Source of the DNA: Comamonas resistens
GTDB lineage: Bacteria; Pseudomonadota; Gammaproteobacteria; Burkholderiales; Burkholderiaceae_C
DNA: 64,000 nt
Assembly (NCBI RefSeq): GCF_030064165.1
Contig: NZ_CP125947.1
Location: 1,984,001 to 2,048,000 of the forward strand
Reading direction: 5' to 3'
In this document: positions 1 to 8,516 of the stretch, in pieces
Numbering within the stretch: position 1 is the stretch's first letter
How the letters are laid out: each line of letters begins with the position of its first letter
Program-made: the position numbers and the translations under genes
Notes under the pieces: model-generated
Seen by the model: only the letters and a program-made list of their open reading frames with translations
Told to the model about the DNA's origin: nothing
The model's database searches: none

Positions 1-1
1 C

Positions 2-661
2 TGCATGGCCATGGATGAAGACGCGGCAGCGGCGATGAAGCAGAAGCTGCTGGCGGCTCACGATGCCTTGCGCCTGCGCGGCACCGACGGTGAAGCGCAG
101 CAGGCCGTGGACGCCTGGCGCGCTGCGTTGCGTAGCCTGGCCATGGGTGATGCGGCTGCGGCTCTGTTGCGCGGCACGGCCTGCCGTTTGCTGCTGGACG
201 AGCAGATGCTGGAGAGCGACGAGGTCGTGCGGCAGTTCAATCGCAACCTCTCGCTGGGCACCTTGCCCATGGATGTGGCGGCCTGGCTGGACGGCTTCTT
301 GAACAAGCAGGCCCTGGTGCTGCTGCACGATGAATCCATCTGGGGCGCGGTCGATGCCTGGCTCTCGGGCCTGGGCGAAGTGCAGTTCGCCCAGATTCTG
401 CCGCTGGTGCGCCGCAGCTTTGCCAACTTCAGCAACCACGAGCGCCAGAGCCTGGGCGAGAAGGCCAGGCGTGCTCCCGTTGCTGGAGCAGCGGCGCCAG
501 CAACGGTGGCCACTGGCGATGAAGCAGGCCCCTGGGACGAGCAGCGCGCCGCGCTGGCATTGCCGGTGCTCAATGCGCTTTTAGGCTTGAATATGCCCGA
601 AACGCTGATGAGCCAGTCGCCGGTAGCTCCTGATTTTGAATCTGCCGCAGTGCAGCTGTGA
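2..661 (+). CDS. C-terminal part of a DUF5682-like protein (truncated by window edge)
   Basis: The frame is open from the first bases, so this is the 3' end of a longer gene and the ATG at 5 is probably internal. The visible 218 residues are mostly helical and end with a low-complexity Ala/Pro linker. The stretch containing LPLVRRSFANFSNHERQ resembles the C-terminus of DUF5682 proteins. Those are known to sit beside MoxR AAA+ ATPases and VWA/CoxE-like proteins, and a VWA gene follows here with a one-base TGATG overlap. The family call is from memory of that context and is moderate; no catalytic function is proposed. Confidence 0.55.
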   Translation, partial: CMAMDEDAAAAMKQKLLAAHDALRLRGTDGEAQQAVDAWRAALRSLAMGDAAAALLRGTACRLLLDEQMLESDEVVRQFNRNLSLGTLPMDVAAWLDGFLNKQALVLLHDESIWGAVDAWLSGLGEVQFAQILPLVRRSFANFSNHERQSLGEKARRAPVAGAAAPATVATGDEAGPWDEQRAALALPVLNALLGLNMPETLMSQSPVAPDFESAAVQL

Positions 662-1872
662 TGATGAATGCGAAACTGAACACTTCCAACCCAGACCAGG
701 AATCTGCCGAGCAGGAGCTGCAGCCTACATCACGCCTGCAGCGCTGGCGCATGGTGCTGGGCAGCCCGGCCGATGCCAGCTGCGGCGGCATCTCGGGCCG
801 CCTGCAGGAAATGGACCAGGCCCTGGCCGCGCTGTATGAAGAGGACAGCAAGCTGGGCTCGCGCAAGGGTGGACGCGGCAACTCTTCGCCATCCGTCTCG
901 CGCTGGCTCGGCGATATCCGCAAATACTTTCCCAGCCAGGTCGTGCAGGTCATGCAGCGCGACGCCATGGAGCGGCTGCAGCTGCGCGAGCTGTTGCTGC
1001 AGCCCGAGATGCTGGAAAACGTGCAGCCCGATGTACATCTGGTGGCGGACCTGATCTCGCTGGGCTCGGTCATCCCGCAAAACACCAAGGCCACGGCACG
1101 GCTGGTGGTGCGCAAGGTGGTGGACGAGCTGATGAAAAAGCTGGAAGAGCCCATGCGCAGCGCCGTGGCCGGTGCGCTGGACCGCAGCCAGCGCAACCGC
1201 CGTCCGCGCCATGCCGAGATCGACTGGAACCGCACCATTCGCGCCAATCTGCGTCACTGGCAGCCGGAATACAAAACCATAGTGCCTGAAACCCTGATCG
1301 GCTACGGCCGCAAGGCACGCCGTCCGCAGCGCGAGGTGATTCTGTGCATCGACCAGAGTGGGTCCATGGCCAACTCGGTGGTCTATTCCAGCATCTTCGG
1401 CGCCGTGATGGCCAGCTTGCCGGCCGTGGCGACCAAGCTGGTGGTGTTCGATACGGCCGTGGTCGACCTGACCGAGAAACTCGACGATCCGGTCGATGTG
1501 CTGTTCGGCGTGCAACTGGGTGGCGGTACCGACATCAACGGCGCCGTGGGCTACTGCCAGGGGCTGATCAGCGAGCCGCGCAACACCATTCTGGTGCTGA
1601 TCTCCGACCTCTACGAGGGCGGTGTGGAGTCCGGCCTGCTGCGCCGCGCCAACGAGCTGGTGGAGGCTGGCGTGCAGTTCATCACCTTGCTGGCGCTGAG
1701 CGACGAGGGAGCCCCCGCTTATGACGCCGATCTGGCCGCCAAGCTGGCCGCGCTTGGCGTGCCCTCGTTTGCCTGCACGCCCGATGCCTTCCCGCAACTG
1801 ATGGCTGCCGCCATTCGGCGCGACGATGTGGCCGCCTGGGCGGCGACCCAGGGCTTCAAGACCAGCAAATAA
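661..1872 (+). CDS. VWA domain protein (CoxE-like), MoxR-associated type
   Basis: This is a 403-residue cytosolic protein with a C-terminal von Willebrand A domain. The metal-ion-dependent adhesion site is complete: D-x-S-x-S in CIDQSGSM (about residues 231-235), the Thr in GGGTDI (about 290) and the Asp in LISDLYEG (about 316). Such proteins act with MoxR AAA+ ATPases in metal insertion or complex remodelling. The ATG at 661 overlaps the TGA of the upstream DUF5682-like gene, so the two are translationally coupled; a GTG at 658 and an ATG at 664 are alternative starts. The MoxR partner would lie left of the window (inference). Confidence 0.85.
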   Translation: MMNAKLNTSNPDQESAEQELQPTSRLQRWRMVLGSPADASCGGISGRLQEMDQALAALYEEDSKLGSRKGGRGNSSPSVSRWLGDIRKYFPSQVVQVMQRDAMERLQLRELLLQPEMLENVQPDVHLVADLISLGSVIPQNTKATARLVVRKVVDELMKKLEEPMRSAVAGALDRSQRNRRPRHAEIDWNRTIRANLRHWQPEYKTIVPETLIGYGRKARRPQREVILCIDQSGSMANSVVYSSIFGAVMASLPAVATKLVVFDTAVVDLTEKLDDPVDVLFGVQLGGGTDINGAVGYCQGLISEPRNTILVLISDLYEGGVESGLLRRANELVEAGVQFITLLALSDEGAPAYDADLAAKLAALGVPSFACTPDAFPQLMAAAIRRDDVAAWAATQGFKTSK

Positions 1873-1876
1873 AAAT

Positions 1877-1905
1877 AGCAGCTTGTCGCTGGACGGGCTG
1901 CTTTT
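1877..1905 (+). terminator. Possible intrinsic terminator after the VWA gene
   Basis: AGCAGC (1877-1882) pairs with GCTGCT (1897-1902), preceded by an A-run and followed by only four T. It lies between convergent genes. It may also be a degenerate copy of the dispersed ATAGCTGC element seen elsewhere in the window. The stem is short, so this is a weak call. Confidence 0.4.
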
Positions 1906-1938
1906 CCAGGCGGTAGCCCTAGCGCCGCTATTGTGGGT

Positions 1939-2148
1939 CTATTCGGGAATCGTTACGCCCAGCTGGGTGAGTTTGGCGGCCAGTACGTCGCGACGGCGTG
2001 CTGCCTTGGCGGCGATTTCGCTGGCCGTGGCGATGGCTTTGGGGCCTTTGGAGGCCAGGGCCTTGACCAGGTCCGCTTTCCTGGCTGCCTCGGTTGCGGC
2101 CTTGCGGTAGCTGGCAATCAGTTCGGCATGTGCGGCGGTTTGGTTCAC
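1939..2148 (-). CDS. Small Ala/Lys-rich helical protein of unknown function
   Basis: This is a 69-residue ORF on the minus strand, convergent with the VWA gene. The product is rich in Ala, Lys and Arg (EAARKADLVKALASKG), predicted by eye to be mostly helical, with no signal peptide or membrane segment. Start and stop fit the gap between neighbours, and no longer ORF competes in this stretch. I do not recognise a family. It could be a small nucleic-acid-associated protein, but that is only a guess from the charge. Confidence 0.5.
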   Translation of the reverse strand: MNQTAAHAELIASYRKAATEAARKADLVKALASKGPKAIATASEIAAKAARRRDVLAAKLTQLGVTIPE

Positions 2149-2293
2149 GGAGATTCCTGTGGGGCTAAGGCCGCATTGTCAGCGTAAAAACCGCTGTTAC
2201 GGCCATGCACTCTGGAACGATTGGCAATTTCTGTCGCCGGGCGGCCATGGTTTGAAGGCATGATGGCGGTCGTTCAAACCAATGGGGAGTGCG

Positions 2294-3307
2294 ATGGCTG
2301 GTGCGGGTCTTTTGATGTTGCTCGATGATATTGCGACCTTGCTCGATGATGTGGCGCTGATGACCAAAACGGCCGCGGGCAAGAGCACGGCCATTCTGGA
2401 TGATGTGGCGACCCAGACCAAGGTGGCCGTGCAAAAGACAGCCGGTGTGCTTGGCGACGACCTGGCACTCAATGCCGAGCAGGTTGCCGGGGTCAAGGCC
2501 AACCGGGAGTTGCCCGTAGTCTGGGCCGTGGCCAAGGGCTCGCTGATGAACAAGGCGATTCTGGTGCCTGCAGCCTTGCTGATCAGTGCGTTTGTTCCCT
2601 GGCTGATCACTCCGCTGCTGATGCTGGGCGGTGCGTTTCTGTGCTTTGAAGGCGTGGAAAAGATTCTCGAGATCTTCCACCAGAAAAAGCCTCACGGTGT
2701 GCATGAGGCCGTTGTCGATGCCGACGAGGCAGCGCACAAGGGGGTGGCACCATCGTCGGTGAGGGCCGCACGCGAAAAGCAGATGGACCCCATGGAATAT
2801 GAGAAGCAAAAGGTCAAGGGCGCGATACGCACCGACTTCATTCTCTCGGCAGAAATCATGGCGATTGCGCTGGCTACGGTGTCCACCAAGCCCATCTGGG
2901 AGCAAGCAGTGGTGCTGGTTGCCGTGGCACTGGCCATTACCGTGTTTGTCTATGGTCTGGTGGCCGGCATCGTGCGCATGGATGATGTGGGCAACTGGCT
3001 GATGGCCAAGTCCAGCAGCGCAGCCAAGGCCTTGGGGCGTGGCCTGATTGCATTCACGCCCTGGCTGATGCGTGGCCTGTCCATCGTGGGCACGGCCGCC
3101 ATGTTCATGGTGGGCGGTAGTCTGCTGGTGCACGGCATGGCTCCGATCGAGCATTGGGTGCAGGTGGTGCTGGTCCCCATGGGGGGCATGGCCGCAATGC
3201 TGGGGCCGGTGCTGGTGCATGTGGTGGTAGGCGCCATCATCGGCGGCGCGGTGGTGCTGTGCGTGGAGCTGTGGCACAAGCTTAAGGGAGCCCCGGCTGC
3301 TCATTGA
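2294..3307 (+). CDS. yedI: DUF808 family inner-membrane protein (YedI-like)
   Basis: This 337-residue protein closely follows the YedI/DUF808 pattern: the N-terminus MAGAGLLMLLDDIATLLDDV, a repeated KTAGVLGDDLALNAEQV stretch, and ANRELPVVW just before the first membrane segments. Several hydrophobic helices follow. YedI of E. coli is slightly shorter (about 305 residues). The start at 2294 is chosen over the in-frame ATG at 2282 because it matches the family N-terminus and has GGGGAG (2284-2289) five bases upstream. The family's function is unknown. The gene is followed by a strong terminator and appears monocistronic. Confidence 0.9.
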   Translation: MAGAGLLMLLDDIATLLDDVALMTKTAAGKSTAILDDVATQTKVAVQKTAGVLGDDLALNAEQVAGVKANRELPVVWAVAKGSLMNKAILVPAALLISAFVPWLITPLLMLGGAFLCFEGVEKILEIFHQKKPHGVHEAVVDADEAAHKGVAPSSVRAAREKQMDPMEYEKQKVKGAIRTDFILSAEIMAIALATVSTKPIWEQAVVLVAVALAITVFVYGLVAGIVRMDDVGNWLMAKSSSAAKALGRGLIAFTPWLMRGLSIVGTAAMFMVGGSLLVHGMAPIEHWVQVVLVPMGGMAAMLGPVLVHVVVGAIIGGAVVLCVELWHKLKGAPAAH

Positions 3308-3371
3308 AAGAGTAGCTAGCACCGTATACCGGGTGCGGGTTTGAGCTGGATCAGATGTGAGAGCAGGTTTC

Positions 3372-3409
3372 AAGGCGGTCGTGGCCCGAGGGCAACGACC
3401 GCCTTTTTC
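3372..3409 (+). terminator. Intrinsic terminator after yedI
   Basis: There is a perfect 11-bp stem, AAGGCGGTCGT (3372-3382) with ACGACCGCCTT (3395-3405), a 12-base loop and a run of five T overlapping the stem end. It separates yedI from ompW. Confidence 0.9.
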
Positions 3410-3461
3410 TTGGGCTGCATGAGGTGCAGGTTGACCTGGGACAAACCCGAGCAAAGGCGGC

Positions 3462-3475
3462 TTTGTTTCAATCAA
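3462..3475 (+). promoter_or_regulatory. Candidate FNR/ANR-like site upstream of ompW
   Basis: TTTGTTTCAATCAA resembles the FNR consensus TTGAT-N4-ATCAA, with a perfect right half and 3 of 5 matches in the left. Its centre is about 60 bases before the ompW ATG, compatible with a class II position if transcription starts near 3510. OmpW is FNR-controlled in E. coli (established); control here is inference. Confidence 0.35.
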
Positions 3476-3527
3476 TGCCAAGGGATGTGCCAAGCATTCC
3501 CATTGATTACCTCAAGGAAAAAAGCCC

Positions 3528-4124
3528 ATGAAAAAGACTCTGATCGCAATTGCCGCTGCTGCCAGCGCATTGACTGCCGGCACTGCCTTTGCCCAATCCT
3601 TTGACGGCACCAGCCCATGGCAGGTGCGCGTGCGCGCACTGCATCTGGACAGCGAAAACGGCGGTGCAGCCGGTGATGCCGGCGTGAGCATCAACAACAA
3701 GTGGATCCCGGAAGTGGATGTGTCCTACTTCTTCACGCCCAATATCGCTGCCGAGCTGGTGCTGACCTATCCGCAAAAGCACAGCGTGTATCTGAATGAC
3801 GCTTACCTGGGCTCGCTCAAGCATCTGCCGCCCACTTTGCTGGCCCAGTACCACTTCACCAATTTCGGTGCCTTCAAGCCCTATGTGGGCGCGGGTATCA
3901 ACTACACGCATTTCTCCAGCGTGAATCTGCCTGCGGGCCTGGACGTGAAGCGCAGCAGCTGGGGTGGCGCACTGCAAGTGGGTTTTGACTATGCGCTGGA
4001 CAAGAACTGGTCGCTGAACTTCGATGTGAAGAAGGTATACATCGACACGAAGATCAACAACAACATTGGCAAGCTCAAGGTCGACCCATGGCTGGTGGGC
4101 GTGGGCGTGGGCTACCGCTTCTAA
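3528..4124 (+). CDS. ompW: OmpW family outer-membrane protein
   Basis: This 198-residue precursor starts with a typical signal peptide (MKKTLIAIAAAASALTAGTAFA, cleavage before QS). Alternating beta-strand segments follow, including WIPEVDVSYFFTPNIAAELV and the C-terminal VGVGVGYRF, whose terminal Phe is the hallmark of BAM substrates. Length and pattern fit the eight-stranded OmpW barrel, thought to pass small hydrophobic compounds and often regulated by oxygen. AAGGAAA lies eight bases upstream of the ATG. The gene stands alone between a terminator and a repeat-rich spacer. Confidence 0.93.
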   Translation: MKKTLIAIAAAASALTAGTAFAQSFDGTSPWQVRVRALHLDSENGGAAGDAGVSINNKWIPEVDVSYFFTPNIAAELVLTYPQKHSVYLNDAYLGSLKHLPPTLLAQYHFTNFGAFKPYVGAGINYTHFSSVNLPAGLDVKRSSWGGALQVGFDYALDKNWSLNFDVKKVYIDTKINNNIGKLKVDPWLVGVGVGYRF

Positions 4125-4354
4125 GAGTGGAGTCCCAAGGAGTGATCTTGTCTGCGGCCTTCTTCCGCAGATGAGGCACGCGCCGCAGGCTTTGCGGCGC
4201 AACGGAGTGGGCCGGTCGGCATGGCCGGCGCATTTCAAGGCTAGGGTGTATGTTTGTATCGGTATTCCGCTTGCGCGGGGTACCGATTTTTTTTGTCGCC
4301 GGGCGCCCCAAGGCTATGAGCAGTTCCCTCAGGCAACTGCCGCACGTAGCAGAC
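4125..4354. other. Non-coding spacer with three hairpins downstream of ompW
   Basis: No gene is supported here. Three GC-rich hairpins follow ompW: TCTGCGG/CCGCAGA (4151-4171), GCGCCGCA/TGCGGCGC (4180-4200) and GCCGG/CCGGC (4211-4229). None is followed by a T-run. A diverged copy of the adjacent tandem repeat appears to begin near 4295. Confidence 0.5.
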
Positions 4355-4538
4355 AAGCGTGGGGGCTTTTTATTGGCGCAGGGCCGTCCCAAGGCAATAA
4401 GCGGCCCCCTTGGGGGGGGCAGCGGCCACACGCAGTGGGCAAGCGTGGGGGCTTTTTATTGGCGCAGGGCCGTCCCAAGGCAATAAGCGGCCCCCTTGGG
4501 GGGCAGCGGCCACACGCAGTGGGCAAGCGTGGGGGCTT
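4355..4538. repeat. Tandem direct repeat, units of 86 and 84 bp plus a partial third
   Basis: Unit 1 (4355-4440) and unit 2 (4441-4524) are identical apart from the length of one G-run (eight versus six G). A third copy begins at 4525 and ends at the stop codon of the next gene (4537-4539). Each unit contains GGGGGCTTTTTATT and a C5/G-run hairpin. It lies between the 3' ends of two convergent genes. Confidence 0.9.
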
Positions 4539-5157
4539 AATCCTCCAGCTGGTAGCGAAAGACCTGGGCAAGGCAGGCGCTGACCGGTTGGCCCTGGGCA
4601 GTAGGGCGCGAGAACTTCCATTTCTGCAGCGCGGCAATCGATGGCTTGACCAGCGCCGGGTGTGCGCCTGGCTGGACCAGATGATTTCCCACTTTGCCTG
4701 TTGCGGATATCTCAAAGACGATGACGAAGCGGCCCTGGACTTCGTTGACTGCCATGGCTTGCGGGTAGTCAGGCAGCACGGTTCGCCGGATCTGCAGCGG
4801 TGCATCAAGCTGATGCGGAGCAAAGCAATTCTGCAGCCAGAGGGGACGCTCGGAGCTGGCAAGCCAGCGGGCCTGGCTGCCACCCAGAGGCTTTGACATC
4901 TGCGGGCTGCGAGGTCCGGCTGTAGGGGGTGTTTCGTTTGGTTCTGACGGTGCTGCCGGAGCGGGGCTTGTGGACTGTATCCGGCTTCGTGTGGGTTCGG
5001 TGCCCGTGCCTTGCACGGATGTGCCATCAAGCTCGGAAGATGGCTCGGGAGCCGGCGGTATCTGGCGGCATCCGCCCAGCCACAGCGCTGCCAGCAGCAA
5101 GGCTGCAGAGAAAGCTGGCGAGCGCAGACCTGTACGAAGCGGGGAAGCGGCAAGCAT
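4537..5157 (-). CDS. TonB C-terminal domain lipoprotein
   Basis: This 206-residue protein has an N-terminal hydrophobic signal ending in the lipobox-like LGGC (Cys about residue 30), a Pro/Ser/Thr-rich linker, and a C-terminal TonB domain (about 120-205). That domain carries the pattern LPDYPQAMA...GRFVIVFEIS...GKV. TonB-type domains contact outer-membrane receptors. A lipoprotein anchor instead of a membrane-spanning helix is unusual for an energy transducer, so it may be a periplasmic accessory protein. The ATG at 5157 follows AGGAGA by seven bases. It lies 47 bases after metY and is probably co-transcribed with it. Confidence 0.8.
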   Translation of the reverse strand: MLAASPLRTGLRSPAFSAALLLAALWLGGCRQIPPAPEPSSELDGTSVQGTGTEPTRSRIQSTSPAPAAPSEPNETPPTAGPRSPQMSKPLGGSQARWLASSERPLWLQNCFAPHQLDAPLQIRRTVLPDYPQAMAVNEVQGRFVIVFEISATGKVGNHLVQPGAHPALVKPSIAALQKWKFSRPTAQGQPVSACLAQVFRYQLED

Positions 5158-5173
5158 CAAAACGTCTCCTTTG

Positions 5174-5194
5174 CCGCCTGCCGGGGGCAGGCGG
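5174..5194 (-). other. Strong hairpin between metY and the TonB-like gene
   Basis: CCGCCTGCC and GGCAGGCGG form a perfect 9-bp stem with a three-base loop. No T-run follows on either strand, and the ribosome site of the downstream minus-strand gene begins immediately after it. It may modulate read-through or stabilise mRNA; it is not a classic terminator. Confidence 0.5.
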
Positions 5195-5204
5195 TGCGGA
5201 GACT

Positions 5205-6482
5205 TTATACCTTGTCCAGAGCCTGGTTCAGATCGACCAGCAGGTCATCGATATGCTCGATACCGATGGACAGGCGCACCATGCCTTCGCTTACACCGGC
5301 CTTGGCCAGTTCGGCAGCGTCCAGCTGACGGTGTGTGGTGGAGGCCGGGTGGGTTGCCAGCGACTTGGCGTCGCCAATGTTCACCAGACGCGTGAACAAT
5401 TGCAGCGCATCAAGGAAACGTGCGCCGGCTTCGCGGCCGGCGTCGCCCTTGAGGCTGAACGACAGAATGCCCGAAGCCCGGCCACCCGACTGCTTTTGCA
5501 CGATGGCATGGTCGGGGTGGTCCTTGAGGCCGGCATAGCGCACCCATTCGACCTTGGGATGCTGCTGCAGTGTCTCGGCAATTTTCTGCGTGTTCTCGCA
5601 GATGCGGTCCATGCGCAGCGCCAGGGTTTCGATACCTTGCAGAATCTGGAAGGCGTTCTGGGGCGAGATGGCTGCGCCCATATTGCGCAGCGGCACGACG
5701 CGGGCGCGGCCGATGAAGGCTGCAGGGCCCAGCGCTTCGGTATAGACCACGCCGTGATAGCTGACGTCGGGTTCGTTCAGGCGCTTGAAGCGCTGCTTGT
5801 GCTGGCCCCAGGGGAACTTGCCGCTATCGACAATTGCGCCGCCCACGCTGGTGCCGTGACCGCCCAGATACTTGGTCAGCGAATGCACGACGATGTCGGC
5901 ACCGAACTCGAAGGGGCGCAGCAGATAGGGTGAGGGCACGGTGTTGTCCACGATCAGCGGTACGCCATGGGCATGGGCCACATCGGCCAGCGCCTGGATA
6001 TCGGTCACGTTGCCCAATGGGTTGCCGATGGACTCGATGAACACCGCCTTGGTCCTGGCGTCGATCAGCTTGCCAAAGCTGGCAGGATCGCGCGGATCGG
6101 CAAAGCGCACCTCGATGCCCTGCTGGGGGAAGGTGTGGGCAAACAGGTTGTAGGTGCCGCCATAAAGCGTGCTGGCGCTGATGATGTTGTCACCCGCTTC
6201 TGCCAGGGTCTGTATGGCGGCGGTAATGGCGGCCATGCCGGAAGCCAGGGCCAGTGCGGCAATGCCGCCTTCCAGGGCCGCGACGCGCTTTTCCAGCACA
6301 TCGGTGGTGGGGTTCATGATGCGGGTGTAGATATTGCCCGGCACCTTGAGGTCGAACAGGTCTGCGCCATGCTGAGCGCTATCGAAGGCGTAGGCCACCG
6401 TCTGGTAGATGGGCACGGCCACGGCCTTGGTCGTGGGATCGGGGGAGTAGCCGGCGTGAACGGCCAATGTCTCGATGCGCAT
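5205..6482 (-). CDS. metY: O-acetylhomoserine sulfhydrylase (PLP-dependent)
   Basis: This 425-residue member of the Cys/Met metabolism PLP enzyme family makes homocysteine from O-acetylhomoserine and sulfide. The PLP lysine is in SLTKYLGGHG (Lys about 204). Other landmarks are the N-terminus MRIETLAVHAGY, the YTRIMNPT loop and VDNTVPSPYL. The ATG at 6482 is chosen over an in-frame extension to 6560 because it matches the family N-terminus and follows GAGAGA. No SAM-type riboswitch was recognisable upstream. A related aminotransfer or gamma-lyase role cannot be excluded from sequence, but the length and motifs fit MetY best. Confidence 0.9.
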   Translation of the reverse strand: MRIETLAVHAGYSPDPTTKAVAVPIYQTVAYAFDSAQHGADLFDLKVPGNIYTRIMNPTTDVLEKRVAALEGGIAALALASGMAAITAAIQTLAEAGDNIISASTLYGGTYNLFAHTFPQQGIEVRFADPRDPASFGKLIDARTKAVFIESIGNPLGNVTDIQALADVAHAHGVPLIVDNTVPSPYLLRPFEFGADIVVHSLTKYLGGHGTSVGGAIVDSGKFPWGQHKQRFKRLNEPDVSYHGVVYTEALGPAAFIGRARVVPLRNMGAAISPQNAFQILQGIETLALRMDRICENTQKIAETLQQHPKVEWVRYAGLKDHPDHAIVQKQSGGRASGILSFSLKGDAGREAGARFLDALQLFTRLVNIGDAKSLATHPASTTHRQLDAAELAKAGVSEGMVRLSIGIEHIDDLLVDLNQALDKV

Positions 6483-6691
6483 GTTCAGTCTCTCTCGGAA
6501 TGATGGGAAATGATGCTGGCCTCGTTTCCAGGGCCGAGTCATTATGGTCCGAGCACCCACTGGAGCCGAACGACGGAATAGCTATGTACATATCCGGAGC
6601 GCGGCACAGGGATGGAAAAAATAATTGTGGCCATATATGTTTTCGGTCATGCTGCGGCTAGTTTCGATTTTCCGCATGAAAGCCAGCAGCT

Positions 6692-7858
6692 GTGAGCCAG
6701 TCCGCAGACCCCTATTTCGCGTTGATTGCGCCTGCCTGCATCATGCTTTTTGGCGGGTTGATCGCTGTTTGTTGGTGGATGCAGCGAAAGCAGTTGCGCT
6801 CGCCCTTTCTGCTCTGGCTGGCCGCAGGTTATGTGCTGCCTGCAGCAGCCCTGATGGCGCAAAGCCTGATGAACGATGCGCAGCTGGGCGCGGCAGCCCC
6901 CTGGACCGCCGTGCTGTATTTGAGTGGAGGCTGGTGCATTGCCAACGGCATGGTGCTGCGCATCGGCGGCAAAGGCGTCAGTGTGCTTGCAGGCCTGCTG
7001 ATCGGCGCAGCGACGGTGAGCGGTCTTTATTACTTCTCGCGGGTCGATGACCAGCTATGGATTCGTGTGCAGATCTTGACGCTGGGTATGGCGCTTCAGC
7101 AATTGCTGGCTGTCAGATATATGCTCACGGCCAAGGCTTCTGCGGATCGGCTGGAGAAGTGGGTCTTCTGGACCTATTGGATCAACATCGCCTACGCGCT
7201 GCTGAGGCCTGTGGCGGTGTGGCTCCTGCCTGTGCAGGAGGTGCAGGAGGTGACGCGCTCGGGGTATTGGCTGCTTACCCTGGCGCTGGCAGTGCTGTTC
7301 TCGCTGTGGTTTGCCCTGGGCCTGCTCGCCTGCTGTGTGAGAGATATGCTGGATGTCCTGCGGGAGGAGCGCAACAGGGATCCTTTGACCCAGTTGCTCA
7401 ACCGGCGGGCATTCATGGAGTGTGCACAAGCTCTCATGAGCGACGCCAGACAGGCTCCCTGGGTGGTGGTCGCTGCCGATATCGATTATTTCAAGCAGAT
7501 CAACGATCGCTGGGGGCATGCTTGCGGAGATCAGGTCCTCAGGGAGCTTGCGCAATGGTTGCCCCGGCAGGTCCGTGAAAAAGACCTGGTGGCTCGTTTT
7601 GGCGGCGAGGAGTTTGTGCTGCTGCTGACGGGGGTGCAACTGCAGGAAGCCTATGTCATTGTGGAGCGCATGCGCGAGAACCTGCACCGGCATCAGTTCA
7701 CCATGCTGCCTGCCGGAGCGGCGTTGACACTGAGCTTTGGTTTGGCTCCGGTGATCAACTGGGAGTCGCTGGAGTCGGCAATGATGCAGGCCGATGCATT
7801 GTTGTACGAGGCCAAGAATGCCGGGCGCGATCGCGTGCAGGCGCTTCGTGGTGCCTAG
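6692..7858 (+). CDS. Membrane-bound GGEEF diguanylate cyclase
   Basis: This 388-residue protein has about six hydrophobic segments in residues 10-215, then a GGDEF domain. The active-site motif is GGEEF (304-308), with ADIDYFKQIND as the metal- and substrate-binding stretch. An allosteric I-site RxxD (R295-D298) lies exactly five residues before GGEEF, so product inhibition by c-di-GMP is expected. It should synthesise c-di-GMP at the membrane in response to an unknown signal. The start is GTG at 6692, with a weak ribosome site. No EAL or HD-GYP partner is adjacent. Confidence 0.92.
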   Translation: MSQSADPYFALIAPACIMLFGGLIAVCWWMQRKQLRSPFLLWLAAGYVLPAAALMAQSLMNDAQLGAAAPWTAVLYLSGGWCIANGMVLRIGGKGVSVLAGLLIGAATVSGLYYFSRVDDQLWIRVQILTLGMALQQLLAVRYMLTAKASADRLEKWVFWTYWINIAYALLRPVAVWLLPVQEVQEVTRSGYWLLTLALAVLFSLWFALGLLACCVRDMLDVLREERNRDPLTQLLNRRAFMECAQALMSDARQAPWVVVAADIDYFKQINDRWGHACGDQVLRELAQWLPRQVREKDLVARFGGEEFVLLLTGVQLQEAYVIVERMRENLHRHQFTMLPAGAALTLSFGLAPVINWESLESAMMQADALLYEAKNAGRDRVQALRGA

Positions 7859-7868
7859 GGCCGAGGGT

Positions 7869-8516
7869 TCAGTGCGATTCCGGCTTGCGCCCCGTATGCG
7901 TGGATCCGGTGGCGCGCTTTCTTTCCCAGCTCATCCATGCCGCCTGAATCACTGCAGGCGCGTGGGCGTCGTTGGCTGCGTAGCGACGCTGTGCGGCGGT
8001 GAGCTGGCTGGCCGCCCAGTTGGACGTGGTGGTACGTTTGGACTTGCGAAAGCTCTGGCCTAGAACCAGTGCCACCGCAGCCCTGACGCCGACGGATGAG
8101 CCATAGCCCAGGCGTTTGAAGTGGCGGTCCAGATCCTCGACATTCCTCAGCTCGGTCTGCAGTCTGCGCGGCAGGGAATGCCGGTCATTGTCCAGCCCGA
8201 AGCCCAGTTTGAGAATATGGGGCGAGCCAAGAATGTCTCGCGTGATCTCCAGGGCCAGAGGGTGATGCAGTTGCAGCAGCCAGGCCTGCTGCGGTGTTGC
8301 CAGCTGAACCAGGTGCGGGCCGCTATCGTGCTGGCCCGCGTTGAACAGGGGCTTGCTTTCGGTATCGAAGCCCAGAAACTCGGCACGCTTCAGGGCTTCA
8401 TGGGCCGCATGGAACTGTGCTTCGGTCTGGGGAAGATGAATGGCCTGCTCGGCCAGTTCTGCAAAAGGTGGCAGCAAGGCGCTTTCTTCCTTGCTCGGAG
8501 CTTTGAGTTGGGGCAT
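7869..8516 (-). CDS. DEDDy 3'-5' exonuclease (RNase D-like fold)
   Basis: This 215-residue protein carries the three exonuclease motifs: FLGFDTES (Asp51, Glu53), GFGLDND (Asp109/111) and YAANDAHA (Tyr179, Asp183). The last is the Tyr form of ExoIII (DEDDy). It lacks the HRDC domains of full-length RNase D, so it is a compact single-domain exonuclease. Substrate (RNA or DNA) is not deducible. It is convergent with the diguanylate cyclase gene, ten bases apart. Confidence 0.85.
   Translation of the reverse strand: MPQLKAPSKEESALLPPFAELAEQAIHLPQTEAQFHAAHEALKRAEFLGFDTESKPLFNAGQHDSGPHLVQLATPQQAWLLQLHHPLALEITRDILGSPHILKLGFGLDNDRHSLPRRLQTELRNVEDLDRHFKRLGYGSSVGVRAAVALVLGQSFRKSKRTTTSNWAASQLTAAQRRYAANDAHAPAVIQAAWMSWERKRATGSTHTGRKPESH

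Noticed and set aside
4355..4538. Possible CRISPR array
   Set aside because: The units are contiguous tandem repeats of about 85 bp without unique spacers, and no cas genes are near.
4066..4896. 276-residue plus-strand ORF over the ompW end, tandem repeat and TonB-like gene
   Set aside because: It reads through the repeat and antisense to a gene with a TonB domain; the product has no family features.
6483..6691. SAM- or SAH-type riboswitch upstream of metY
   Set aside because: No recognisable riboswitch core could be found in the short leader; only unspecific hairpins are present.
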